Part shown: in pieces, positions 34,622 through 42,330 of the stretch
How the letters are laid out: each line of letters opens with the position of its first letter
Numbering within the stretch: the stretch's first letter is position 1
From: a virus
Virus record (IMG/VR): IMGVR_UViG_3300023174_007844
Coordinates: 16,399 to 80,398 of that record
Reading direction: 5' to 3' (one strand)
Length of the DNA stretch: 64,000 bases
Notes under the pieces: generated by a model
The model's input: only the letters and a program-made list of their open reading frames with translations
Told to the model about the DNA's origin: nothing
Database searches by the model: none
Program-made: the position numbers and the translations under genes

Positions 34622-35812
34622 TTAGAAAAGTTTTACTTCAAAATCTTCTTCTTCAGATGAATCTCTTGGGATTGTAAAACCATATGTTTTCATAACATAT
34701 TGAATTAAATTGTTTGCAATATGTTCGCCCAAATCAATCAGAGCCATGTTATAAAGTTCTTTTTTTGTTATGCCTGGTTTTATAGATCCATTGTTTTTCT
34801 TTCTTGTTAAATATTTTTCCATAGTTTCAATAGGGGTATCAAACAATTTTGCTTTTTTTCTATCAGCATCAATTTCATTTGTTAAGCGCCCTACATTTGA
34901 ACCATCTGTGCCTGTTGCCTTTGGAGCATCAGGTTTTTGTTTTCCTTTCATTAAAGCTGCCGTACCAGCAGCTGAAGCACCAGAAAAAAGCAATGCTGTA
35001 ACTGCAGGACTCATAGTTCTCTTCCAAGGTCCCATGCTATACAAATAACTTCTCATAGGAATTGTGCTGTGTTGAAGTACTTGTTCAATCATATTGTCTG
35101 TAGTGAAAGAATTGTCATACAACATTCCTCTCAATTGCCTTTCGGAAGCAATACTAGCTTTGATTTGGTTTGCATTTTCCATATTTCTTGGAATTCCATA
35201 CGTACTACAAACGTGATCTATTGCTGTTTCTATAAGTGCAACATGAGCATCTCTCATCTGAACAAGTTCATTTTCTAAAGGACTTACTAATTGTTCTCTT
35301 TCTCGTGGATGAGCTTCTAACCAATCATCAATTTCATCATCAGCTAAATGATGCATTCTCTTAATTTCTTCAATTCTAGTGTCGTAAAGAGTTTTCCATC
35401 TTGCATATAACTGTGGAAATTCTTTTTGCTTAGATTGGACTTGTCTGTAAGCTGGTTGTAGAGCATTGATGATGCGATCAATTAATCTTGAATTGCTTCT
35501 ACCAACCATTGGATTATGACCACTTACATTTTTTTCATCATCTAATAATTCCAAAACTTCATCATAATCAGGTACAGTTCTCATGCGATCTATAACATTT
35601 GGACCTCTACTTAAATCACGTACTTGTCTTCTGGCCCTCGCTGATTCATCACCAACTCCACGTATTCTGTCAACAAATCTTCTCCAACCAGTTTGAAATG
35701 GATTTTGAGCTTCTTTGATTAAGTTGTCAATTTTGTCAGCTGATTTATAATCTCCATCACGATCAGCTTCCATAGCCAATTTTATGTACTTGTTTAATTG
35801 ATTTTCTTGCAT
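34622..35812 (-). CDS. tagged hypothetical protein (long N-terminal helical tag)
   Basis: 396 residues. The tag at 1-37 reads Leu-Ala-Met-Glu-Ala-Asp-x-Asp-Gly-Asp-Tyr-x2-Ala-Asp-Lys-Ile-Asp, ending Lys-Glu-Ala-Gln. After it comes an Arg-rich stretch (45-70), then long helices, a hydrophobic Ala-rich segment near 265-285, and a Lys-rich region. No catalytic motif. Candidate packaged virion protein. Confidence 0.7.
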   Translation of the reverse strand: MQENQLNKYIKLAMEADRDGDYKSADKIDNLIKEAQNPFQTGWRRFVDRIRGVGDESARARRQVRDLSRGPNVIDRMRTVPDYDEVLELLDDEKNVSGHNPMVGRSNSRLIDRIINALQPAYRQVQSKQKEFPQLYARWKTLYDTRIEEIKRMHHLADDEIDDWLEAHPREREQLVSPLENELVQMRDAHVALIETAIDHVCSTYGIPRNMENANQIKASIASERQLRGMLYDNSFTTDNMIEQVLQHSTIPMRSYLYSMGPWKRTMSPAVTALLFSGASAAGTAALMKGKQKPDAPKATGTDGSNVGRLTNEIDADRKKAKLFDTPIETMEKYLTRKKNNGSIKPGITKKELYNMALIDLGEHIANNLIQYVMKTYGFTIPRDSSEEEDFEVKLF

Positions 35813-35893
35813 AATGTATAGTCCTAAAATACAAACTCTCTTATTTTATATTACAGAATATTTCTAACACACCTTTTTAAGTATAAGAAAAGA

Positions 35894-36691
35894 ATGCATG
35901 AATACTTAAATTTAGATTGTATTGAATATCTTAAAACACTTAAAGATAATTCCGTAGATCTCATTCTCACTGACCCTCCATACTTTATTGGATACGATGG
36001 AGGCAAAGGATGGGACACTCAATGGAATTCAGATCAAGAATATCTAGATTGGTGCGAAAAATGGACTAAAGAATGCGCTAGAATCTTAAAACCTAATAAA
36101 ATGATGTGTGTGTTTGGAACTTTAAAATACAATACATTCTTGCGCTATAGATTAGATATATTAGATAAACTACCAAACTTCTTTCAACAACCAGAAATTA
36201 TATGGTCTTACAATTGGGGAGGAAGAAGTAAAACAAATTTTGCTAGAAAACATGAGTATATTTGGTGCTACTCTAAAGAAAAAACTTTTACTTTTAATGC
36301 TGACAATGTAAGAACTGAACGTAAACAAAAAGTAAACATTAGAACAGGTAAAGAATACGAACAAGGAACTATCCCAACCTGTGTATGGGAAAAGAACAAT
36401 CACACAACTAGCAAAGAATATTGTAATTGGCATCCCACTCAAAAACCAATTAGCATATTAGAAAGATTCGTTCAAGCATACACAAATCCAGGAGAAACAG
36501 TATTAGATATATTTAATGGTGCTGGATCAACAATGATAGCATGTGAAAATACTGGACGAATCTTCAAAGGATGCGAAATAGATCCTGAATATTATGAAAA
36601 ATCAATTGCAAGATATACTACACTTACTGGAAAACAATATAACAATAACTTAATAAAAGTGCCAGGAAAGAAAACCAAAAATAAGGTATAA
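35894..36691 (+). CDS. DNA (N4-cytosine or N6-adenine) methyltransferase, beta type
   Basis: 265 residues. Catalytic motif IV Asp27-Pro-Pro-Tyr30 comes first and the SAM-binding motif Phe-Asn-Gly-Ala-Gly-Ser-Thr (about 206-212) last, the order of beta-class enzymes. Pro-Thr-Gln-Lys-Pro near 190 is motif X-like. No restriction endonuclease gene is adjacent, so it is an orphan enzyme likely protecting phage DNA from host restriction. Target sequence cannot be read from the gene. Confidence 0.9.
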   Translation: MHEYLNLDCIEYLKTLKDNSVDLILTDPPYFIGYDGGKGWDTQWNSDQEYLDWCEKWTKECARILKPNKMMCVFGTLKYNTFLRYRLDILDKLPNFFQQPEIIWSYNWGGRSKTNFARKHEYIWCYSKEKTFTFNADNVRTERKQKVNIRTGKEYEQGTIPTCVWEKNNHTTSKEYCNWHPTQKPISILERFVQAYTNPGETVLDIFNGAGSTMIACENTGRIFKGCEIDPEYYEKSIARYTTLTGKQYNNNLIKVPGKKTKNKV

Positions 36692-36707
36692 AACCTATAG
36701 AGCATTG

Positions 36708-36741
36708 AAGCCCTATTCTATATTGAATAGGGCTTTTTTAT
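36708..36741 (+). terminator. intrinsic terminator
   Basis: Stem AAGCCCTATTC/GAATAGGGCTT then T-run, after the methyltransferase gene. Confidence 0.85.
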
Positions 36742-36753
36742 TTGGGGGATCTT

Positions 36754-36993
36754 ATGAAAATTGACTTTGAAAAAATATTCTTTTACTTTATGCTAGTGAT
36801 TGTTAGTGGTAGTATTGGATATGCACTCAAACCTGCAGAACCAGTTGACCAAAAAGAACTTGAAAGAAAATACCAAAATCAACAACAAGTATGTACAGCT
36901 GCTATGCATATGATGGCAGATTTTTCTAAAAAAAATTACTATCAACCCAAAACCAAAAAAGAATGGGCCATAGAAAGAATGATGAGCAGATGA
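36754..36993 (+). CDS. small membrane-anchored protein
   Basis: 79 residues from the ATG at 36754, preceded by GGGGGA. One hydrophobic helix at ~9-25, then a charged helical tail. A spanin-like or other envelope role is possible; not shown. Confidence 0.65.
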   Translation: MKIDFEKIFFYFMLVIVSGSIGYALKPAEPVDQKELERKYQNQQQVCTAAMHMMADFSKKNYYQPKTKKEWAIERMMSR

Positions 36994-37023
36994 CACTACT
37001 AGACTTACAAATAAATTTATATA

Positions 37024-37053
37024 TTGACAACCTTACCAACCCTAAGGTAAAAT
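37024..37053 (+). promoter_or_regulatory. sigma70-type promoter, start codon 5 nt after -10
   Basis: TTGACA at 37024-37029 and TAAAAT at 37048-37053, 18-nt spacer; ATG at 37059. Confidence 0.65.
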
Positions 37054-37058
37054 AAATT

Positions 37059-37148
37059 ATGAAAGAACAACGCAAACTAATAGAAAGAATTTTTGGAATG
37101 GTAGTAGTAATTGCAACAATGATTATTCTCAAAGTAGCTTGCGATTAG
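37059..37148 (+). CDS. tiny membrane peptide
   Basis: 29 residues: basic start and one hydrophobic helix ending Ala-Cys-Asp. Supported by the promoter immediately upstream. Confidence 0.55.
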   Translation: MKEQRKLIERIFGMVVVIATMIILKVACD

Positions 37149-37160
37149 ATTTTTCTTTGG

Positions 37161-37166
37161 TATAAT
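37161..37166 (+). promoter_or_regulatory. extended -10 element of tRNA-Asn
   Basis: TGG followed by TATAAT, 11 nt before the mature tRNA 5' end. The same (T)GGTATAAT element precedes the tRNA-Glu (38336), tRNA-Gln (38431) and tRNA-Arg (42235) genes. Confidence 0.65.
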
Positions 37167-37177
37167 AGTTTTGATGG

Positions 37178-37459
37178 TGGCCAGTAGCACAATGGCAGTG
37201 CATTTGACTGTGGATTGATAGCAGCTTATTAGAGTAATTTAATATAGAAAATTGTCGAAATTCAGTGAAAGCTAAGTCGAAAGATATGCCAACACTGAGC
37301 CAAGCCCGTAAGGGAAGGTGCAGAGACTATAATGACAACATCCTACTAGGTATTGCTAAGGATGATGGTATAGTCCAGACTACAAACAGATTTATCTGGT
37401 AGTGAAAACTATAGTAGTAAGTAATCAAAGGGTTGATAGTTCGAGTCTATCCTGGCCAG
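37178..37459 (+). tRNA. tRNA-Asn(GTT) interrupted by a group I intron
   Basis: Exons 37178-37211 and 37422-37459 join to a 72-nt cloverleaf. Acceptor stem TGGCCAG/CTGGCCA, D-stem GCAC/GTGC, anticodon stem TTTGA/TCAAA, T-stem GATAG/CTATC with loop TTCGAGT. The spliced anticodon loop is CTGTTAA, giving anticodon GTT. G73 agrees with asparagine identity. CCA is not encoded. Reading the unspliced loop instead would suggest GTG (His), but then the anticodon stem partner lies 210 nt away, which only splicing explains. Confidence 0.88.
37212..37421 (+). ncRNA. ORF-less group I intron in tRNA-Asn anticodon
   Basis: 210 nt between anticodon positions 35 and 36. The upstream exon ends in U and the intron ends in G, as group I splicing requires. 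P1 can form between exon CUGU and intron GCAG (37221-37224), with the U-G wobble at the splice site. P7 is GACTATA (37325-37331) with TATAGTC (37369-37375), and P8 CATCC (37339-37343) with GGATG (37360-37364). No internal ORF. An HNH endonuclease gene starts 88 nt after the tRNA and may mobilise it. Confidence 0.85.
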
Positions 37460-37547
37460 TAAATAATCCTCATATTTATTTATGGGGATTATTTGTTTTA
37501 AAGGGTATAATTGTATTTGATTCGAATAAATTATTGGTAGTACAAAA

Positions 37548-38333
37548 ATGAATACTACCAAAGGAAATTTAGATATGAAAAAATGCAAAAAATGTGAAAA
37601 TCAAATACCCACTAGGATATATTTAGAAGATAAACTGATTTTAACTAAAAATCGCTTATATTGCTTTGACTGTTCGCCTTTCAAACAACATAATTTAAAG
37701 CAAACACAAACAACTTCAGACAAACCTATAATGAATACTTGTCGTGTATGTCAAAAAGATTATCCTGCAGGGCATCATCAACATAAGAGTATTTGCAATA
37801 CTTGTCGTACTACTAGTTCAAGACAAAATAAAAAAAGAAGAGCCGTTGAATATATGGGAGGCAAATGTATAGTTTGTAATTATGACAAATGTATTGCTGC
37901 ATTGCATTTTCATCATATAGAACCTCACGAAAAAGAATTTGGTTTTTCAAGCAATATGACCAAGCCATTTGAAGTTTTGCAAATTGAACTTAATAAATGC
38001 ATTATAGTTTGTTCAAATTGCCATTCAGAGATACACGCTGGCTTATTTGAGATAGATGAATATGTTGTTCTACAAAATGAAATCAGGCAAACTTACATTC
38101 CAGAAACAAAGCCAGTAGTAAATTATGCACCTGTTGTAAAGATTTCTAAAAGACCTGATAAAGAAACTTTAGAAAAACTTGTTTGGGAAATGTCTTGTGT
38201 CAAAATAGGCGAAATGTATGGCGTTAGTGATAATGCTGTAAATAAATGGTGTAAATTTTATGGTATCAAAAAACCTGGAAGAGGTGATTGGGAAAAAATA
38301 AAATTTGGAAAGCTTGAAATACCAAAACATTAG
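37548..38333 (+). CDS. HNH homing endonuclease
   Basis: 261 residues (or 252 from the second ATG at 37575, which has AAGGA upstream). Two Cys-x2-Cys zinc ribbons near the N-terminus (Cys-Lys-Lys-Cys ... Cys-Phe-Asp-Cys and Cys-Arg-Val-Cys ... Cys-Asn-Thr-Cys) precede the HNH core: Cys-Ile-Val-Cys, Leu-His-Phe-His-His-Ile-Glu-Pro near 120-128 and Cys-Ser-Asn-Cys-His-Ser-Glu-Ile-His near 154-162. A C-terminal HTH (about 208-240) is typical of phage homing endonucleases. A TATAAT lies 36 nt upstream. Its proximity to the intron suggests intron homing in trans. Confidence 0.87.
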   Translation: MNTTKGNLDMKKCKKCENQIPTRIYLEDKLILTKNRLYCFDCSPFKQHNLKQTQTTSDKPIMNTCRVCQKDYPAGHHQHKSICNTCRTTSSRQNKKRRAVEYMGGKCIVCNYDKCIAALHFHHIEPHEKEFGFSSNMTKPFEVLQIELNKCIIVCSNCHSEIHAGLFEIDEYVVLQNEIRQTYIPETKPVVNYAPVVKISKRPDKETLEKLVWEMSCVKIGEMYGVSDNAVNKWCKFYGIKKPGRGDWEKIKFGKLEIPKH

Positions 38334-38350
38334 GGTATAATCCTTGTGAT

Positions 38351-38423
38351 GGCCTGTTAGTCGAGTGGTTAAGATGCCTCCCTTTCACGGAGGAGACCAG
38401 GGGTTCGATACCCCTACAGGCTA
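38351..38423 (+). tRNA. tRNA-Glu(TTC)
   Basis: Acceptor GGCCTGT/ACAGGCT (G1-U72 wobble), anticodon arm CCTCC-CTTTCAC-GGAGG, T-arm AGGGG-TTCGATA-CCCCT, A73. CCA not encoded. TATAAT 9 nt upstream. Confidence 0.92.
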
Positions 38424-38447
38424 TTTGTGGTATAATGTATTTGTTGT

Positions 38448-38518
38448 TCTCTGGTGGTGTAACGGTAGCACAGAGGTTTTTGGTGCCTTTAGTTGGAGTT
38501 CGAATCTCTACCGGAGAA
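38448..38518 (+). tRNA. tRNA-Gln(TTG)
   Basis: Acceptor TCTCTGG/CCGGAGA, D-stem GTGT/GCAC, anticodon arm GAGGT-TTTTGGT-GCCTT (T-G closing pair), T-arm TGGAG-TTCGAAT-CTCTA, A73. TATAAT 11 nt upstream. Confidence 0.85.
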
Positions 38519-38523
38519 CCTTT

Positions 38524-38594
38524 GCTCCATTAGTATAAAGATAGTACGGATCTCTTGTAAAGATTGGGTAGGCGTTTGATTCGTCTATGGAGCT
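38524..38594 (+). tRNA. tRNA-Thr(TGT)
   Basis: Acceptor GCTCCAT/ATGGAGC, D-stem GTAT/GTAC, anticodon arm GATCT-CTTGTAA-AGATT, T-arm AGGCG-TTTGATT-CGTCT. The T-loop has T instead of the usual C56. Only 5 nt from tRNA-Gln, so probably co-transcribed. Confidence 0.85.
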
Positions 38595-38612
38595 CCTTTC
38601 CCTTTTTTGTGA

Positions 38613-38618
38613 TATAAT
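38613..38618 (+). promoter_or_regulatory. -10 element TATAAT, 6 nt before ATG
   Basis: TATAAT-AAAGTT-ATG ahead of the membrane micro-gene; predicts a leaderless transcript. Confidence 0.65.
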
Positions 38619-38624
38619 AAAGTT

Positions 38625-38780
38625 ATGAACGAAACAATTTTATTTTCAATTTTATTTGCTTTAGTGGCAATAATCTTCGTCTTGTTATTTGTTGTAATTT
38701 TCCAATTGAAAAAAATGACAAAATCTTACGACAATAATTTTGAGTCTTTGAACAAAAAGACAGCTAAATTGGTGGAATAA
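38625..38780 (+). CDS. small membrane protein
   Basis: 51 residues: one strong transmembrane helix (about 5-27) then a charged helical tail. Leaderless-type promoter directly upstream. Function unknown. Confidence 0.65.
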   Translation: MNETILFSILFALVAIIFVLLFVVIFQLKKMTKSYDNNFESLNKKTAKLVE

Positions 38781-38783
38781 ATT

Positions 38784-38921
38784 ATGAGTATTACATTAGC
38801 ATCTTGGATATCGGCTGGCATTATAGTTGCATCATCTACGGCATTTACTCTTTATTTTAATTATCGCTTAGATAGATTGATAAAGATGCTTGACTCTATG
38901 ATTACTGACCGACCAGAATAA
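38784..38921 (+). CDS. small membrane protein
   Basis: 45 residues with one transmembrane helix (about 5-24) and a short charged tail. Starts 3 nt after the previous membrane micro-gene; the pair could work together. Confidence 0.6.
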   Translation: MSITLASWISAGIIVASSTAFTLYFNYRLDRLIKMLDSMITDRPE

Positions 38922-38925
38922 TTCG

Positions 38926-38931
38926 TATAAT
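38926..38931 (+). promoter_or_regulatory. -10 element TATAAT, 6 nt before ATG
   Basis: TATAAT-AATTTT-ATG of the methyltransferase gene at 38938. Confidence 0.7.
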
Positions 38932-38937
38932 AATTTT

Positions 38938-39567
38938 ATGAAACTTAGTGATGTATTAGAAGAAGAATTTTTCTCTAGATCAAATTTAATTAATTATTTG
39001 ATTGGATTATATGGTTATAAGTCATATTTAGAGATTGGTGTCAATGATGGAATGAATTTTGAAAGGGTCAATTGTCCATATAAAGTTGGAGTAGATCCAG
39101 AAGACAGATATGACAAAATCACTTTCAATGTTACTTCAGATGAGTTTTTTGATCAGAATAAAGAAACATTTGATATTGTTTTTATTGATGGTTTGCATGT
39201 ATCAGGTCAAGTTATTAAGGATATCCGTAACAGCTTAGATATCTTGAATCCTAAAGGTACAATTGTGATGCATGATTGTCTTCCTGTAGCTGAGATAGTT
39301 CAAAGAGCAGAAAGAGAATCTCATCATTGGAATGGTGATGTTTGGAAAGCTTTTGCTCATTATAGGTCTGATCCAAATCTTACTATGTTTACGATTAGAA
39401 CTGATCAAGGTTTAGGTGTCATAAAAAAGGGCAAACAAGAACCATTTGACTTGCCTGAAACTTTAGATTTTGAATTTTATTCTAAAAACGTTATTAATCT
39501 GATGTCTGTTTTTGAAATTAGAGCTTCTCTTGATTTGATTGCTCAATTACATAAAAACAATTTTTAG
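38938..39567 (+). CDS. class I SAM-dependent methyltransferase
   Basis: 209 residues. Motif I Tyr-Leu-Glu-Ile-Gly-Val-Asn-Asp-Gly near 31-39, an acidic residue at the end of strand 2 (Val-Asp-Pro-Glu), and Asp-Ile-Val-Phe-Ile-Asp-Gly-Leu-His near 79-87 followed by Met-His-Asp. This pattern fits the Methyltransf_24 group, often O-methyltransferases of sugars or small molecules. Likely part of the scattered glycan-modification set. Confidence 0.8.
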   Translation: MKLSDVLEEEFFSRSNLINYLIGLYGYKSYLEIGVNDGMNFERVNCPYKVGVDPEDRYDKITFNVTSDEFFDQNKETFDIVFIDGLHVSGQVIKDIRNSLDILNPKGTIVMHDCLPVAEIVQRAERESHHWNGDVWKAFAHYRSDPNLTMFTIRTDQGLGVIKKGKQEPFDLPETLDFEFYSKNVINLMSVFEIRASLDLIAQLHKNNF

Positions 39568-39636
39568 TAAAGGCAAAAACGTTTACAATAATCAATAATA
39601 AAATAGTTTATAAATCAACTATTGAAAGTGATTATT

Positions 39637-39945
39637 ATGCGTCCCTTTGCCTTTAAACATCAGCAATATCTTTTAGAAGAGATATGCAAAAATACTACAA
39701 TTTTGCCCAATCATAAGTTTGTCAGCAGAAAACATTCAGGAGAATTTTCTGCTGTTTTAATCTATCCCAATGAAGCTAGAAAAATCTATTTAGAAGGTTT
39801 AGGTTTTAAGGTTTTTATTGATGAACATTATGACAAGAACCGACTTTTATTTAGTGATGAAAAATTATTAGAATGGTTCTTGGATGATAGCAAAATATAT
39901 CTAACTTTTGAATTTAGTTTGAAAAGCATCTATCTTATGAAGTAA
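39637..39945 (+). CDS. small hypothetical protein
   Basis: 102 residues from the ATG at 39637 (alternative GTG or TTG up to five codons earlier). Basic N-terminal half, no motif recognised. Ends at a strong terminator. Confidence 0.6.
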   Translation: MRPFAFKHQQYLLEEICKNTTILPNHKFVSRKHSGEFSAVLIYPNEARKIYLEGLGFKVFIDEHYDKNRLLFSDEKLLEWFLDDSKIYLTFEFSLKSIYLMK

Positions 39946-39980
39946 AATAATCCCATCGAATTCGATGGGATTATTTTTTT
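39943..39980 (+). terminator. intrinsic terminator
   Basis: Uninterrupted palindrome AATAATCCCATCGAA/TTCGATGGGATTATT then a T-run. Confidence 0.88.
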
Positions 39981-39995
39981 AAGGTAAAATAAATT

Positions 39996-40319
39996 ATGTC
40001 TGAACGAGAATGGGTTGATAAGATAAAAAAAGAATGTGTGTTAAATGTTGGTAATTTCGACACTAAATATGCAATTCAGTTAGTTGGGAGAAGTGGTAGT
40101 AAGATTGGTATTGTTTCTCTCAATAAGCAGTTTATGAGTGTTGATATAATTGACAAGCAAAAATATGAGCGGTTTTATGATCAATTTTACTCTAGAAATA
40201 ATAAAGAATCTCGTGCTCCATTAGTTATAGATTATCATATTGAACATTCTATAGGCAGGGCTGGATTTAAGGAATTGTGGGATTTTTTTTACAAGAAAGT
40301 TAAATCTAGGGTAAAATAA
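39996..40319 (+). CDS. hypothetical protein
   Basis: 107 residues. GGTAAAAT ends 5 nt before the ATG. Mixed alpha/beta, basic C-terminus. Function unknown. Confidence 0.65.
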   Translation: MSEREWVDKIKKECVLNVGNFDTKYAIQLVGRSGSKIGIVSLNKQFMSVDIIDKQKYERFYDQFYSRNNKESRAPLVIDYHIEHSIGRAGFKELWDFFYKKVKSRVK

Positions 40320-40338
40320 AAATAGGAGAATTAATTTT

Positions 40339-40602
40339 ATGGATGCTGCAGATTGGATTGGTTTGATTTTAGGAATTCTACTTTCAGTTTGGGCTAATAA
40401 AAGAGGATATGCTTGGTGGGCTTTCATCTTAGCTAGTCCTATTGTTGGTGCTATTGCTTTAGGAATTTTGCCTAACTTAGCTGAGCCTGGAAAAGAGTTT
40501 GAAAATAAGGAAGAATTAGTAAGAAAAGGAAATACTACAGGAATGTGGATTTCTGGACTAACAATTGGCTTCCTAATGATTATTGGAGCTTTGAATAAAT
40601 AA
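40339..40602 (+). CDS. small membrane protein
   Basis: 87 residues with hydrophobic segments at about 5-20, 25-47 and 68-85 and a charged loop (Lys-Glu-Phe-Glu-Asn-Lys). AGGAG precedes the start. Topology is holin-like but not diagnostic. Confidence 0.68.
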   Translation: MDAADWIGLILGILLSVWANKRGYAWWAFILASPIVGAIALGILPNLAEPGKEFENKEELVRKGNTTGMWISGLTIGFLMIIGALNK

Positions 40603-40630
40603 AAAAGGGGAGAATTTTCTCCCCTTTTTT
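40601..40630. terminator. bidirectional intrinsic terminator
   Basis: AAAAAAGGGGAGAA/TTCTCCCCTTTTTT between convergent genes. Confidence 0.9.
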
Positions 40631-41576
40631 ATTGGTTTCTGTAGTAGTCTAAAAGTAATTTGACACTATCTTCCAAGGTGTACTTAGGTGTCCAATTTGT
40701 CTTTTCATAAAACTTGTCAACACTAGGAATTTGAAGAGTTACATCTACAGGCCTAAGTAAGTTTGGATCTTCTTTTGAAACAATTTTACAATTTGCTTGT
40801 TTCTTAAGTTCTTCAAGAAAATCCCCTACTCTTACAGGGACAGTTGAACCAATATTGTATGCTTCTCCAATTTCGCATTCTTTAGCAGCAATCCAATAAG
40901 CTTCAACAATATCTCTTACATCAAGCAAAGTTCTTACAGAGTCTAAGTTTCCATGATAGAGAACATCTTGTTTTCCACGTTCAATATCTACAATTTGTTT
41001 TGCAAATGCGCTGGAAAAAATATCTGGCCTTCTTGGATTTATATAGCCAAAAGCACGAGTAATTACACAAGGTATTTCATAAGATCTATAATATGACTTT
41101 ACTAATTTTTCTTGTGTTAATTTACTAATAGCATAAACATTTACTGGATCTATACTTTGAGATTCTTTGATTGGTACTTCATCTGGTCTTACTTGCCCAT
41201 ACACTTCAGAAGTACCACAAAATTGAATCATTGGTTTTTGATTTAAGATTCTTAATGCTTCTAATAAATTTAAGGTTCCATTTACATTATTATTGAAAAC
41301 AGAGCTTGGCGTAGTAAATGATAATTTTACATTTGCATTGGAAGCCAAGTGGAAAATGTAATCAGGTTTTGCTTCTTCGAGAGTTCTAATTAAGCTTCCA
41401 AGATCCGTCAAGTCACATTCAAACATTTTTATCTTAGAAAAAACTCCCGATTTGTTTTTTCTATCAGTATGCCATCTCGAAATACCTTGAATTTGAATAT
41501 CAGGTATTGTCGAAAGGTGTTCAGCTAAGTAAGTAGCTCCACTTCCATTGATTCCTGTAATGAGTGCGTTTTTCAT
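40629..41576 (-). CDS. NAD(P)-dependent nucleotide-sugar epimerase/dehydratase (GDP-mannose type)
   Basis: 315 residues from the ATG at 41576 with TATAAT exactly 6 nt upstream. Extended SDR features: Ile-Thr-Gly-Ile-Asn-Gly-Ser-Gly near 6-13, the catalytic Tyr-Ala-Ile-Ser-Lys near 145-149, and Arg-Thr-Leu-Leu-Asp-Val-Arg-Asp-Ile-Val near 210-220. The closest group by eye is Gmd/Rmd, which make GDP-deoxyhexoses. It would supply an activated sugar for the glycosyltransferases elsewhere in the window. Confidence 0.83.
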   Translation of the reverse strand: MKNALITGINGSGATYLAEHLSTIPDIQIQGISRWHTDRKNKSGVFSKIKMFECDLTDLGSLIRTLEEAKPDYIFHLASNANVKLSFTTPSSVFNNNVNGTLNLLEALRILNQKPMIQFCGTSEVYGQVRPDEVPIKESQSIDPVNVYAISKLTQEKLVKSYYRSYEIPCVITRAFGYINPRRPDIFSSAFAKQIVDIERGKQDVLYHGNLDSVRTLLDVRDIVEAYWIAAKECEIGEAYNIGSTVPVRVGDFLEELKKQANCKIVSKEDPNLLRPVDVTLQIPSVDKFYEKTNWTPKYTLEDSVKLLLDYYRNQ

Positions 41577-41582
41577 AAAGGT

Positions 41583-41588
41583 ATTATA
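41583..41588 (-). promoter_or_regulatory. -10 element TATAAT, 6 nt before ATG
   Basis: Minus strand TATAAT-ACCTTT-ATG for the epimerase gene. Confidence 0.7.
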
Positions 41589-41599
41589 CATTCCAAATT

Positions 41600-42007
41600 T
41601 TAGTCTTCAAATTGTTGATCATATCCATCTTCATCAGGCAAGAGAATATTCAAATCTTGGTCTGCTGAAAAATGACAATATGATAAATCTGAATGAGTAA
41701 TAAGTAATTTCATAAAGATTTGATAAATAGATGGATCAGTGCTATAAGGTGTAAAGTACTGTAAAACTTTATCATAATTAACAAGAATGAATGGTTTATC
41801 ATTCAAGCTAACAATATAAAATCTATTAAGTTTTGTTTCAACAAAATGTCCTTGTAAACCAGGGACATTTTTCTTTAACAGCTCCCAATCAGCACCAATA
41901 TTGTTATGAATTGAAAAGATATTTCTGCCAAAATCTCTTAATTTAAATATTTCTTCCACTGAGAATGAGGTTTTTCTAGGTAGGTTATAGATATCAATTA
42001 TTTTCAT
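41600..42007 (-). CDS. hypothetical protein
   Basis: 135 residues, acidic C-terminus, no motif recognised. A TATAAT lies 9 nt before the ATG. Confidence 0.62.
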   Translation of the reverse strand: MKIIDIYNLPRKTSFSVEEIFKLRDFGRNIFSIHNNIGADWELLKKNVPGLQGHFVETKLNRFYIVSLNDKPFILVNYDKVLQYFTPYSTDPSIYQIFMKLLITHSDLSYCHFSADQDLNILLPDEDGYDQQFED

Positions 42008-42034
42008 CTTACTTGCATTATACCTGATCTATGG

Positions 42035-42040
42035 TATGCT
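42035..42040 (+). promoter_or_regulatory. -10 element TATGCT, 6 nt before ATG
   Basis: A TTGCAT-like -35 upstream, then TATGCT-ATTCCC-ATG. Confidence 0.55.
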
Positions 42041-42046
42041 ATTCCC

Positions 42047-42226
42047 ATGAAACACAAGATTACAATTATCGATGAAAACTTTGAAGAGAAAAGTCTTGAA
42101 ATGACTTATGCTCAATTGAAAGAATTGAATCGATGGTTAAACATATATTTAAACACTGGCAAAACAATCGAATATAAAATTGAAAAATCAAAGAAAAAAG
42201 TTGAAGTTGTTAGTGCACAGATGTAA
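42047..42226 (+). CDS. small basic hypothetical protein
   Basis: 59 residues, Lys-rich C-terminal third (Lys-Ser-Lys-Lys-Lys). Supported by the leaderless-type promoter. Precedes tRNA-Arg. Confidence 0.6.
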   Translation: MKHKITIIDENFEEKSLEMTYAQLKELNRWLNIYLNTGKTIEYKIEKSKKKVEVVSAQM

Positions 42227-42254
42227 AGTTGTGGTATAATTAGAGTGTTAATAA

Positions 42255-42327
42255 GCAACCGTAGCTCAGTGGATAGAGCAAATGCCTTCTAAGCATTTGG
42301 CCACAGGTTCGAGTCCTGTCGGTTGTA
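42255..42327 (+). tRNA. tRNA-Arg(TCT)
   Basis: Acceptor GCAACCG/CGGTTGT, D-arm GCTC...GAGC, anticodon arm AATGC-CTTCTAA-GCATT, T-arm ACAGG-TTCGAGT-CCTGT, A73. (T)GGTATAAT 14 nt upstream. Confidence 0.93.
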
Positions 42328-42330
42328 TCA

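Noticed and set aside
35894-36691. Restriction-modification system
   Set aside because: Only a methyltransferase is present; neighbours are a tagged virion-type protein and a small membrane protein, with no endonuclease.
37178-37459. tRNA-His(GTG) reading of the unspliced anticodon loop
   Set aside because: With GTG the 3' half of the anticodon stem is missing nearby, and G73 does not fit histidine identity. Removing 37212-37421 gives a complete tRNA-Asn(GTT).
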